Shown here in pieces: positions 47,302-58,015 of a stretch of DNA of 64,000 nt. Made by a program: the position numbers and the translations under genes. The notes beneath the pieces are model-generated. The model worked only from the letters and a program-made list of their open reading frames with translations, had not been told where the DNA came from and did no database searches. Numbering within the stretch: the first letter of the stretch is position 1; every line of letters begins with the position of its first letter. The stretch is from contig JANFOG010000006.1 in the NCBI GenBank assembly GCA_024336345.1, positions 2,046,001 to 2,110,000 of the forward strand, given 5' to 3'. This DNA is from Mariannaea sp. PMI_226. Its lineage: Eukaryota; Ascomycota; Sordariomycetes; Hypocreales; Nectriaceae.

Positions 47302-48932
47302 GGGTTTGCTAACTTCGTACATGAAGCAGGGAATAATGGTTCCTCGCGATACTCCTTTCTCGGAAATCCGGCACGAATTGAAACTAAAATCAGGTAGCCG
47401 GGTTTTCGAGGCCCCCTTGCTAGGCACTCCAGTTTGAGTTGCTGCAAGTCGAGAGGGAGATGTGAATTGGATGGACCCTCCACAGGTAGAGTAGGCAAAA
47501 GGAGGGGGAGTGATTACAAACTACATGCATCTATGAAGAGCAGACAGGCAATGATTCAAAGATGAAAACAAAAAGGGTTTTTTTTTCTCTTACATTTTCT
47601 ATGTAGTTCGCTTTCTTGGTTCACTGGTGCCTGAGAGCATTGCTTCCACCTGGACCGGATTTCCTGTCCATCTCGTCATTGTGTATTCCCTGTTGCGCCA
47701 TTCCCACACATCTTTCTTTTTGCCCCCAACGCATCTAAGACATGGCAAAGGGTTCTGCAGGTACGTCTGAAACAAACTCTCCTATACCATCAACCTGATT
47801 AGCTGCTTGCTTGATTGTTTGTAGATTTGACTCAGTTCCATTTGTATTTGATCATGTCCTGTGCCTGAAGATCAGGTACATGATAACGGCGGCTACAACA
47901 ACGGTATGCACAAAGTATGTAGGTACTTTACATACCGAGGCAGTGCATCCGTCCCTTGTTCGATATGGGTATAAGTATCCGTAGTTATGCGTACAAGTCC
48001 ACTTCCTCCGCATTCCCACACCTCTGCTCCACCAGGAATGAACTACATATGCACAATTCTGCCCTGTCCTGTCTTGTTTTCTTTCTTGTTTCGGCTCCCG
48101 CTCTTATCTAGTCCGTAGTTGCCTCGTTCCCGTCGCGATTGGTCAGAATATGTCCCTTCATATCTCAGACGATGGCTTTTGGTGGTTGCTGCATGTGATC
48201 GATTCTCGCAAAGGATGGCCTGGGGGGTCCGCGGTGGAGTAGAGATGGGATATCCCTGCAAACTTGCTCCTCCTGGCTCACCGCCGGGAGTTGACAACCT
48301 GTACATTGTGCAAACCATCGCTTCGCGTACCATTATTTATCATCCACGTACCGAATCACACATGATGCATTATATGCTGTACCTATATCCAATTGTGAAC
48401 TCTCGGATACGACGAATCGGATGTCAATGTCAGTTATTAGCATCATTTATCCAGCCTTTCTTATGGTGGGTTCATGAAAATACGGAGTGATCGCAGACTA
48501 TTACACCACATGTTCCGACACTTGCTGCCTCGCAGTTAACTGTACAATTGATTAGTATGGAGGATACACGAAACTACCAGTGTTGGTTCGACGCGAGGTT
48601 TCCGCAACTCCAGATAGTATCCAGATTGCAACATATACACAGATGGTATATTTTTGTGTTGAGATTCATCACCATAGTTGCAGTAGTTAACTATAGCTGT
48701 GAGTTATTAAATACAAAAAGCTTATATTGTCCCATGCCAAAGGTACATGCCCTTCATGGCTGGTACCTCCCGTCCCTTGCACGTCTCTGTCTTCCTCCCT
48801 TCTCATAGCCCTCAAAGCAGCGGTGCCAGGTCCTTGCCGCGTGACATCTTGACTTATCCTTGTTGCAGAAGGCTATGCATGATTATTGCACTCTTGCAGC
48901 TGAGCGATTGAGGCACCCTGGCTTGCGGAAAG

Positions 48933-48952
48933 AAAAAAAAAAAAAAAAAAAA
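48933..48952. repeat. Poly-A run of about 20
   Basis: The longest homopolymer in the window. Nothing upstream resembles a processed gene copy, so a retroposon tail is not supported. Confidence 0.85.
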
Positions 48953-50300
48953 GGCCGACAGACAAAGCTGTGCTGTTAGTCATACAATTTATGGCGCCTT
49001 CGGTTGGCTGTGTGTTGCGATGCATCAGCCTGCAGAGCCGAGCAAGATATCGCGTTTGATCCTTGACCAAGAAAAATCCTCAAATAGGTGCCTCGAGCGA
49101 ATTGTCATGGCCAACAATGCAAATCTTGTTTGGCGGGTGGGAGGGGACTCGTAATCGTAGTCCAATTGACCTGCCTTGGAAGGAAATTCACGCAGGGGGC
49201 GGTTGGTTCTTTTGCAGCATGAAGCCTACCAACCAACTAGTGGGCGAGTGCACCGCGTATAGGCTGCCGCGGGTTCCTCAGCTTGGTCAACAAGTATCAG
49301 CCTGGAGTGAGCGATCGTGGGGACGAGCCGAGAGAGGTAGAGAATAGAGGATGTTTGAGTCATCAGTGAGCTCACTTACACAATTGCGACATCCACACTT
49401 CGGGTCATCTGAACATCCGCCTGGAGATGGTGTCGAGAACATCCTATCTAAACAGGGTAGTTCTCCACTGCTTGACCAGATTTTCTCTTTTTCTGCTATC
49501 CCTCTCTCGTTATCAACCGATCGCAGAGAAAACATTGCAGTTCAAGTCATGCCATTACACAGTACTTCAACCAGGAACAGACGTTGGTGGTCATGTAACG
49601 AGTGGTAACCTACCCTAGACTGATAGTACGACTGAACTCTGACATCATCACCGTCCAATAATGAAATCCAGCAACCACATTAAGTTCTTTCACCCCTAAC
49701 CAACTAGCGTGTCAGACCAGGGAAAGAAAGCAGCATTCAATCAAGCATACTAGCTCCCAACAAAACTAAACCAGAGGGAAACAACCTGCCAGGGACTCAG
49801 GAAGTCAATGACGGATTTGTATCAACACGTCCCCTGAGGCACTGCTCCCACGAGTCGTACAGTTAACACCACAGCAACCTCCTGCACGGATAGACGACAG
49901 AGAAGATGAATAAATAGATGGCATGGAATACTGTCATTCATATATAGCCCTGTAGGTACAACTAAGTTCTTCCAAGACCGGTCCCGAAACCGGGGCTCGG
50001 TCATGACTTCTCATTTTCTCCCCCAGCCGTATTTAACCCATGAAGACAGCTTGACATGATAGTTGGTTTTCTTAATCTTGACAGCGCCGGACCGCCACCC
50101 AAATACCCTTTCCAACCCGAATTGACCTCACGCCCCCGACTCCCAGAAGGGTTGGTTTTTGATGGCAAAGGAAAAAATAAAAAAAAAAAACCCTGCATAA
50201 CTATTCGATGGCTTCTTCGTTTTCTGACTCCTGTTGGTACATATTGATTCGAGTTGGCCCGGATATCAATGATTTGTCACTGGGTTCATATGGTCTCCAA

Positions 50301-51963
50301 TCAGCCCATGATCATACCCTTCATGCCGGACAGATCACCCTCCTTGGCAGCAATTTCGAAATAGCCGTAAATGATGCTGTAAAAAAGTTAGCTTTCAAGC
50401 TTCTGGGAATATAAGTATTATCGAGACTCACGTGACAGCAAGAAGAGTACCGGTACCAGAGCCAAGGGCACCGAGAAGGTCGCTGGTGACGGAGAGGGCA
50501 CCAATGCAGGCACCACCGAAAGCGGCGGCGGTGGGGATGATGCGCTTGAGCTCCTTGTACATGCTCTGGTCACGGTGACCAGCCATGACAAGACCCTGAT
50601 CCTTGAGCTGCTTGGCGACATCGCGGGGGCTGGAACCAGACACCTCGATCCAGGTCTTGGAGAATAGAGCGCAGGCACCGAGCATATAGACGATGTAAGC
50701 GGCCATATGGATGGGATCAAGGAGAGCCTCCTTCATGTTGAGAGGAGGAGACATGTAGTAGACGAGACCAGAGACAGCCTGGAGCTGGGAAGATCCATCC
50801 TTGGTTTCCCAGACACCGAAGAGACGGACGAGAAGGTTCTCAGAGAAGCGGGAGTAAAGCATCTGAGAAATGAGGAAGACGTTGGAGGAAAGAGCGGACT
50901 GCAACATGATGGGCATGTTGGAGGTGTAGAAAAGTCGGACAGGGTAGGAGCCGCGGGCACCACGCTGGCGGGAAGACTTGACGGGGATTTCAACACGGAA
51001 ACCCTGAAGATAGATGACAGCGGCGAAGACGGCAATGGTGGCCAGAAGGTTCATCACGTTGGGGAGGTTCTGGCGGTAGAAAGCCTCCTGGAGAGCACGC
51101 TGCTTGTTGGGCCAGGTCATAAGGAGATGGAACAGAGCAATGACAGCACCCTCGAACTCGGGGCCACGGCCAGTGTTGATAGTGGTAGGGGAGAAAGCCT
51201 TCCACATGATAGACTCGCAGATGTTGGTGGCAATGAACAGAGAGATACCGCTGCCAAGACCATAGCCCTTCTGGAGGAGCTCGTCAAGGAGGATAACAAT
51301 CATGCCAGCAACGACCAGCTGGAGGATCAAGAGGAAGACAATGCCAGCACCGAGATCGGAGGGAGGGCCATAGAGGCCACTGAAGACGTAAACGGTGGCG
51401 GTACCGGCAGACAGGATGAAAGCAAGAAGCTTCTGAGCGGTCTGGTAGAGTTCACGGTCGGACTTGAGGTCAAGGTTGACATCGATCATGTGGGTACCGG
51501 CGAGGAGCTGGAAGACCATGCCCGAGGAGATGATGGGAGTAATACCCAATTCCATCAGCGTTCCACGGTTACTCGCCAGAACCATTCGCAGCCAGTATAG
51601 AGGATCAGAGTTGTCGGAAGAGACAATGCCGTAAAGGGGCATCTGGCTCATGACCAGGAAGATGAGGAGGGTCAGGGCCGTCCACATCAGCTTTTGGTTG
51701 AAGGGGATCTTGGTCTCCGGCTGCTGAACCTCAGGGAGGAACGGCACGAACGGTTTGACCAGGTCGAGGAATCGGACTATTTGCAACGGGGTACATTAGC
51801 TTATGTGTCGCCAAGCGCGGAAAGGATCAGGTGGCATCAATTGCGCGTATGCGGCCATGTGTTTGTGATCGCGCAACATGTCCAGTTTGCATGCTCGGGC
51901 GAGCTCCAGCGCCAAAGGGTAAAAAAAAAGGGGAACGCGACAGGAAAACTTACGGGAACTCAT
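50301..51963 (-). CDS. SEC61: Sec61 translocon alpha subunit
   Basis: Three exons on the minus strand (51963-51954, 51776-50432, 50376-50301; introns 177 and 55 bases) give 476 residues, the normal length. The first coding exon is only 10 bases (Met-Ser-Ser plus one base). Joining it to exon 2 recreates the family N-terminus [13 protein letters not shown]. Ten membrane segments are evident, with family blocks [57 protein letters not shown] and [21 protein letters not shown], the last being a cytosolic ribosome-contacting loop. The small last exon supplies [13 protein letters not shown]. Sec61 forms the protein-conducting channel of the endoplasmic reticulum. A two-codon uORF lies at 52013-52005. 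It is divergent from MOD5. Confidence 0.97.
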
Positions 51964-53107
51964 GGTGACGGTGGGGGAGGAGGGAAAGAAACAGAAGAAT
52001 TGGACTATTTCATCCAAGGGTAAAAGAAAGAAAGAAGAGGAGAGGAGGAAGCTGAGCTTGCAGAGCTCAAGCGCGAGTGCGAAGGGTCGATGGATAATTA
52101 AGGAGAACTGGTGAACAGGCTGGCATCAATGTGCTGGAGGACCCATGTGTAGGGTCACGTGATAAAAAGGACACTTCTCTTCCTAGCTGGGAAGGCACTA
52201 GTAAAGACAAGTGGAGAGTATGTACGGTAGAAGTATAACGCGAGAGTCATGGCTTGAGAAGAGGAGAATTGCTTATCGCGTTACAGTTACAATTTACCGA
52301 AAAACAATGTTTCCTGATCTGAATCGTAGCAGCCAAGCTAAATTGCGGGGGAAAACTGAAAATGGGAAGACATCTTCGCGGCTGCGAAAAGTTGGTGGTA
52401 GCCGTGTCAAATTTGGCGATTTACAGACCCAAAGTGGTTTACCACCCAAGCACTTCTCGTCGCGCCACAAGTAGCTTGTTTATATTGACATCGTGTATTC
52501 TCAAATACGTAATATTTTACTAATAAATGATGAAATAGATATCTATCGCAACATATCAATATTCACACTCACACGCAGCTTTTGTGCTAAGCTATAGGTA
52601 AGACGTATTTGAAAGGGTTTACTTAGGTTTTGACACCAGAATATAATGTAAAATGTTGAAATATATGGTATTAATTTTTTTTTTGTTTTTTTTTTAAGAA
52701 ATACAGCACTCCCAAGAAATGTACTCCCATGAACCTCATTGCGCGCTTTCCAAGCCCTCCCCAGATTATCGTCAGTCGACATTTTCAAGAATACTATTCA
52801 TGATCTCGTGCATGGACCCTGGCATTGTATCAGCCACGCTCCAAACTAGCGGCGGTAATATTTTCCGTCGCGTGCCAGCTCTAGCAGCCATCTTTCTAGA
52901 ACCGTCGACCCCACCCTCTGTCATCTGCCCCATTATAGCTCCCCCACGCTGAGCGATCATAGATTTTTAGAGACCCCATTGGATCGGAATTTGAAGTACT
53001 TTGTGGGCGAAGGTAGGCGCTTACATTGCTTGACACTTCTTCTAGAGCTCAAAAAACAACGATGTGTGTCGCTGCACTGCCGCCCCTTTGATGACATAGC
53101 TCCGTTC
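51964..53107. promoter_or_regulatory. Divergent region SEC61 / MOD5
   Basis: About 1.1 kb separate the two starts. The SEC61 leader on the minus strand is purine-rich on the plus strand (52020-52060) and contains one minimal uORF (ATG-AAA-TAG, 52013-52005). The middle is AT-rich with a poly-T/T-rich tract at 52675-52696. No gene was supported. Confidence 0.5.
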
Positions 53108-54587
53108 ATGTTCAACCGTCTCAGTTCGATTCTTCGACGCAATGTTTCGACAATGGCTACTGCTACGAAGCCTCCTACTGAACCACTCGTGGTCGTGCTG
53201 GGCTCTACGGGAACTGGCAAGTCCGAGGTAACAACAACCATTGACAACCGCTCATAATCTTGTTGCCGACTCTGACAGTTCTACGCAGCTAGCCGTTGAA
53301 CTGGCCACCAGACTCAATGGGGAGATTATCAATGCCGATGCCATGCAGCTTTACAATGGGCTGCCCATCATCACCAATAAAATTCCCTCGACTGAGCAGA
53401 AAGGAATCCCACACCACCTCCTCGGCCACATACCCTTGGATGATATGCCCTGGGATGTAGACGACTACAAAAGAGAGGCGACTCGAGTAATACGAGAGAT
53501 TCGCAGCAGAGGCCGTCTCCCTATTCTCGTTGGGGGATCACAATACTATGTCGACCCGCTTCTCTTCAAGGAGGTTATCTTGGACGATCTTGAGATGGAC
53601 ACTTCCAAGTCCTTCCCTATCCTGAGAGAATCAGGTGAAGTCATGCTTCGAGAGTTGAGGAAAGTCGACCCGACCATGGCCGAACGTTGGCACCCCAACG
53701 ACCGTCGCAAGATCCAACGATCCCTCGAGATTTACCTGCGCACCGGCAAGCGCGCATCCGACTACTACGCCGAGCAACAAGCCCGAAAAGATGCGGCGAG
53801 AGATGATCCAAATAACCAGCAGAAATGGGAAAATCTATTATTCTGGGTATATTCGGAACGTGAGGTATTGCGCGATCGCCTTGATAGCCGGGTAGATAAG
53901 ATGGTCGACTCCGGACTGCTCGATGAAGTCCGAGAACTATTCGAATACAAGCGCAAGAAAACCGAATCCGGCCAAGTTCTGGATATGACGAAGGGAATTT
54001 GGCAATCGATTGGATATAAGCAGTTCGAACCGTATATGGTCGCAACCGACGAAGGCCGCCAACAGTCAGAGATAGACCGTTTGAAGACCGCAGCTCTAGA
54101 GGAAATGAAGACGGCAACACGCCGATATGCGGTATATCAGACTCGTTGGATTAGATTAAAGCAGATCCCTCGCATACGCGATGTTGGTCCCGATGCAGCC
54201 AACAATCTCTACCTCCTCGACAGCACCGACGTCTCACGCTACAATGTCAATGTGGTCGAACCTGCCGTCAAGCTGGCCAAGCAGTTTCTGGCTGGCGAAG
54301 CACGCCCCGCGCCCGCGGATATTTCTCGTTTGGCAAATGAGGTTCTCACTCAAGTCGGCAACCCTGCACCTAAACCACCACCATCCAAGCGAACATGCGA
54401 AGTATGCCATACCGTGTTGATGACGGAAGAAGCTTGGGAGAAGCACCTGAAGAGTGCTACACACCGGAGAGTCATACGAAAAAAGAAAAGGACGTCACTG
54501 GTGCCGGTGGAGAGTCCGGGTGAAGAAGTTCAGGACTCGGACAGTGAGAAGTCCAGCCCAGATTTGGGTTCAATGTTTTCAGAATAA
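53108..54587 (+). CDS. MOD5: tRNA dimethylallyltransferase (isopentenyltransferase) Mod5
   Basis: Two exons (53108-53227, 53289-54587; intron 61 bases) encode 472 residues. The P-loop GSTGTGKS is at 32-39, followed by NADAMQLYNGLPIITNK, the conserved substrate-binding region, then GGSQYYVDPLLF and the HPNDRRKIQRSLE block. The C-terminus has a C2H2 zinc finger of the eukaryotic Mod5 type (CEVCHTVLMTEEAWEKHLKSATH) and an acidic Ser-rich tail. The enzyme adds an isopentenyl group to A37 of tRNAs reading UNN codons. Two in-frame starts are visible: Met1 begins an Arg/Ser-rich, acid-free presequence (MFNRLSSILRRNVST) and Met16 begins MATATKPP. This mirrors yeast Mod5, whose two starts give mitochondrial and cytosolic/nuclear forms. 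Two candidate acceptors lie 10 bases apart; only the downstream one keeps the frame. Confidence 0.94.
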
Positions 54588-56359
54588 CTAGAAGAAAGGA
54601 GACCGTTTTTTTTAACCTGCATGACGGTTTTTATATAACTATGGTACTTTGCTTCTCCATGCTTCTTTACCACATGTGAACGGAAGGGATGAAGATCAAC
54701 AAGTGGAATCCGTGTAGGAAGCAATCTTCTTTTTGGTACCGTACCTTTGAAGTCTAGGTCTTGACCTGATGGAGATGAAGCTGTGGAAATGGGCAGGCTA
54801 CATCTTTGACTGCCATCTCCTCGGTATGATGGTGTGGCTGATGTGAGCCAGGTAAGCAGTGAAGCATTCCACTGGCACAAAGGCAAATTAAACGTTCAAC
54901 ATGAATTCCCTAGTGAGGTGGACAAGTGGGTAAGATACTGTAAGTCTGTAAGGCAGTTTTACACAATAATACCCGACTGCAGTGACCAATCCGGCAGAGA
55001 ACCCACAACACCCTTATGGCTGATGTCATTTTCGAGCGGTACTACTATGGTATGAATAAACGCTACACTATTCTTAGCACCTTCGTCATGATGGCTCATA
55101 GCCTAGTTATGTCTTGGGTACTCTGACGGAAGTCTTTTATCTGCTGTACGTATTCTGTAATTGCGAATGCTGGGAATTGTGCAACCCACTGACATTCTCC
55201 CCCTTTTGCGCCTCTTCTTTTGCCTGCTTGCCTGCTTGCTTGCTTACTTGAATCAATTGCAGTCACTTGACCAGACTAGGCATGGAAAAGCAAAATAACT
55301 TGCTACACGTAGGTACTATTGTTTCGGCGCGGACGGTGGAGGTTGAGTCATCGGAGAAAATCATCCCCTATTTGGGGGCTTTGCTCGTTTCTCGCCGGCT
55401 CCTATTTGTCGACACCAACACACTCCAAATGACACTGGCCTTTCCCTCCCCAACCCAGCGCAGAAAAAAAAAACTCACGAAAGAAAAATGGTCCGAAAAA
55501 GCTGAGCACGTGTGCAGCAGCGGCATTGGGAATCCCTACTCTTCCCGATGCCCGTGTCTGCTCGCCAATATTGGCAGATTCGGTTTGGCTTACTTCTGTT
55601 ACTTGTGAGGTTTTAGAGCAACCTGCGGCCTTTATTGATGTGTATAAAGTTGTAAACAAAGTGAAAATTTCATTTCCTTTAGCATCGCCGCCTGACTTCT
55701 TCTTATTTTTCGGGTAAGGCAGTTAAACCCACTGACATTTCCGGTGGTACATTCATGACCAAGCCACACGCGACACCCCCTTCTTTGCAGAGTTCAGCTG
55801 TGTGTGTGTGTGTTATATAGGTAAGACGTGAGGCACCGAGTCGAGCGGTCTGGGACCTTGTCTTTTAAACCTACTTACCTTACTCTTTTGTGTCCGGCCT
55901 TGCAGGTGTAAAGATATAACCCGGGCACTCTCATTGCTTTCTTATATACCACACACTGGTATCGATTATACCTGCTCTCTCTACCTATTACACGCGCAAG
56001 CCGCGACGATCCCTAATATTCACATCTTTTTTTTTCCACTTGACCCCCCTGGGCGGCCTTTTTGGGGGGTTATTGCGGAACTCCGCTGGCTCCATCTCCG
56101 CTAAACATTAATTAACTTAGCATCTGGTGGCTACAACCCTCTTTTCGAGGCTTGTTCTGTGCTGTTCACCTGAGCGAGAGCAGACCTGTTCGTTTTAGAT
56201 GGTTGTCATTGTCACCTTGTGATTGTTAATCAAAACCTGCAAGTCCGCATCGCTTTCTGCCGTTTACTACCAACTAGAACTTGTTAGTTTTTTTTCCTTT
56301 CCTCTTTTCCCTTTTCCCTTTTTCTTTTCCTTTTTTCCCCTCCCTATTCGGTCCTCTCG
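54588..56359. other. MOD5 3' region and distal upstream region of the Zn2Cys6 gene
   Basis: No gene was supported. Features are T-rich and A-rich runs, a run of GCTTGCCTGCTTGCTTGC-type tetramers at 55219-55243, a short GT repeat (55798-55813), and a C/T-rich block at 56288-56345 close to where the ATG-poor leader begins. Confidence 0.5.
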
Positions 56360-57051
56360 ATGCACTGCTATCCACTTTGTTTATACCTACACTACATATA
56401 CATAAACCCTGCGCCCGCTGTCATCCTCAAATCCTCTGAATTCCAACGCGAGCAGCTTTTTTGGCATCCACTCTCTTTTCTCTTCAAGCCACTAACATCT
56501 TGTTATTGAGCTGTCCTCTTTCACCCATCAGCGCACGTCAGATCACAATTACATCCGACAACGGCCGGGGTGAGGCCTTTCAAGTTTCAAATACCCTGTC
56601 GTATTTCATCGTATCGGCATCGCTCCCCGCGGACGGACAAGACGGACATTGAGAAATCCAGTCTAGAACATTCGCCTGCTTCTATTCCCTGTCACCATTC
56701 AAACCCCCCCAAGCTTTTGCACAGTAGCCAGTACTCTCCCGCTAAGCAGCCCGATCGTTATCGGCGCACGGCGCTCACGGCCCCCGTCTATCGCGACACT
56801 ATTTTCTCTTCTGGTGCCCCGTCAATCCCGTTGTTAGTCTCGGCCAACGAATACGACCCAAACCGGAGCTTTCACAGTCGCTGCGCGGACTTGTCCCTCG
56901 GACTCGGACAAGACTTCGCCTTTTCTCGCTCCCGTGTTGTCACTTCCTTTCCCCCCCTCTGATTCAACAGGCCTCAGAGAGAGCTCTCCTTGCCCGTTGC
57001 TCATAGCTTGGGCCGTCTGTCTGTTGCCCAAGCCACTTCAACCCACATTTC

Positions 57052-57126
57052 ATGCCGTCTGACCACCCCTCGTCATCATCGTCATCATTATCGTTGCTGG
57101 TCTCTGGCCTTGCTGAACCCAACTGA
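57052..57126 (+). other. 24-codon uORF in the Zn2Cys6 gene leader
   Basis: ATG at 57052 to TGA at 57124-57126 encodes a Ser/Leu-rich peptide beginning MPSDHPSSSSSS. It lies about 890 bases before the main start. Translation is not demonstrated. Confidence 0.5.
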
Positions 57127-57601
57127 CCCTCCCCTGACCTCACTCACCCCGCGCCATTCCCTATCATATTTTACACTTGACGGGTGTACCTGAGCGAGGG
57201 TAACTGGCGAATCAGGCGGCAGGACAAGGGCGTCAGCACCAAACATCACTATACGAAGTACGGATACAGGTACAGAAGGATTTCACGGCACGAACTCGTC
57301 CCGATTCAAGGTGCATACCGGGCCCCTTGCCCACAGAGAAGCATTAATTATATCACTATTGTACGTACGTAAGGATAGTGGACGGTGGTAGCGCTCTCAC
57401 ACACACCCCCCCACCCAGCTCCTAAATTCCTAGAGCCCAGCCCCAAGCTTCAGACCCAAGGCAAAAGTCCGCAGAAATCAGCCTCCTGATCCTGACGTTG
57501 ATTGGAATTACGACGCCCTCCTCTAGGCACCGGCCCCTTGTACATTGTACATACTACACACTACCAGCGTGCGCGACAGTTTGCGCCAGGTTGGCCTCTA
57601 C

Positions 57602-57607
57602 ATGTGA
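57602..57607 (+). other. AUG-UGA start-stop element 1
   Basis: ATGTGA in the leader, context CTACATGTGAAG. It is a minimal uORF of one codon, 414 bases before the main ATG. Confidence 0.5.
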
Positions 57608-57975
57608 AGAGCCAGCTTATCGAGACTGAGAAAAGGAAAAGAATCCAGCTCCTTTGTTTTCTTTCTTGTCTCTGCCTTTTCTGTCCAACGTCTCCGCCTG
57701 CGATCCCTGGCGCCCGTGCCCGCAATCCCCCCCAGTCAAATCCTCACTGTTTTTTGCCTCTCTGCCTCTGCCCCTCCGGCTCGTCCCCCTCACAGAGTCA
57801 CAGCGGAACTCTTAGTGGAGTCCCTTCCTCCAATCCGTAACTTACCAAATACTAGGGCCAGAGAAAGAAACTTGGTGAAATTCCCTTTGCTGCTCCACAC
57901 TGCTCGTCCGGATAATCAGAACGAGCAGGACAGCCGGAACAACCAGGACGCAAGGCACGAAATATCTTGGCTGGC

Positions 57976-57981
57976 ATGTGA
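57976..57981 (+). other. AUG-UGA start-stop element 2
   Basis: ATGTGA in the leader, context TGGCATGTGAAC, 40 bases before the main ATG. It shares the octamer CATGTGAA with element 1. Confidence 0.5.
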
Positions 57982-58015
57982 ACTTCGTCTTCCAGATTAG
58001 TCGGACCCTGCGGAA

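Larger units (their letters stand above)
42820..50300. other. Gene-free region between ABC transporter and SEC61
   Basis: About 7.5 kb without a supportable gene. The first 1.3 kb is the ABC transporter upstream region (purine-rich near 43470-43580). TACCTA/GGTACC words cluster at 43931-43966 and 44294-44338. Simple sequence includes GGAT repeats (45339-45356) and long T or A runs (43906-43920, 47284-47301, 48933-48952). The short open frames have no recognisable domains. Confidence 0.5.
56360..58015 (+). promoter_or_regulatory. Long ATG-depleted leader of the Zn2Cys6 gene
   Basis: Between the ATG at 56360 and the main start at 58016 (about 1650 bases) I find only three ATGs, against roughly 26 expected at even base composition. 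One opens a 24-codon uORF (57052-57126); the other two are followed directly by TGA (57602 and 57976). The composition is mostly balanced to C/T-rich. This is the pattern of a long transcribed leader under selection against upstream starts. The exact transcript start and any leader introns are unknown. Confidence 0.6.

Noticed and set aside
48880..48960. Poly-A run as tail of a retroposed element
   Set aside because: No processed gene body, internal Pol III promoter or target-site duplication is visible around it.
50707..51600. 297-residue plus-strand open frame
   Set aside because: Antisense to SEC61; its acidic repetitive composition is explained by the reverse complement of hydrophobic codons.
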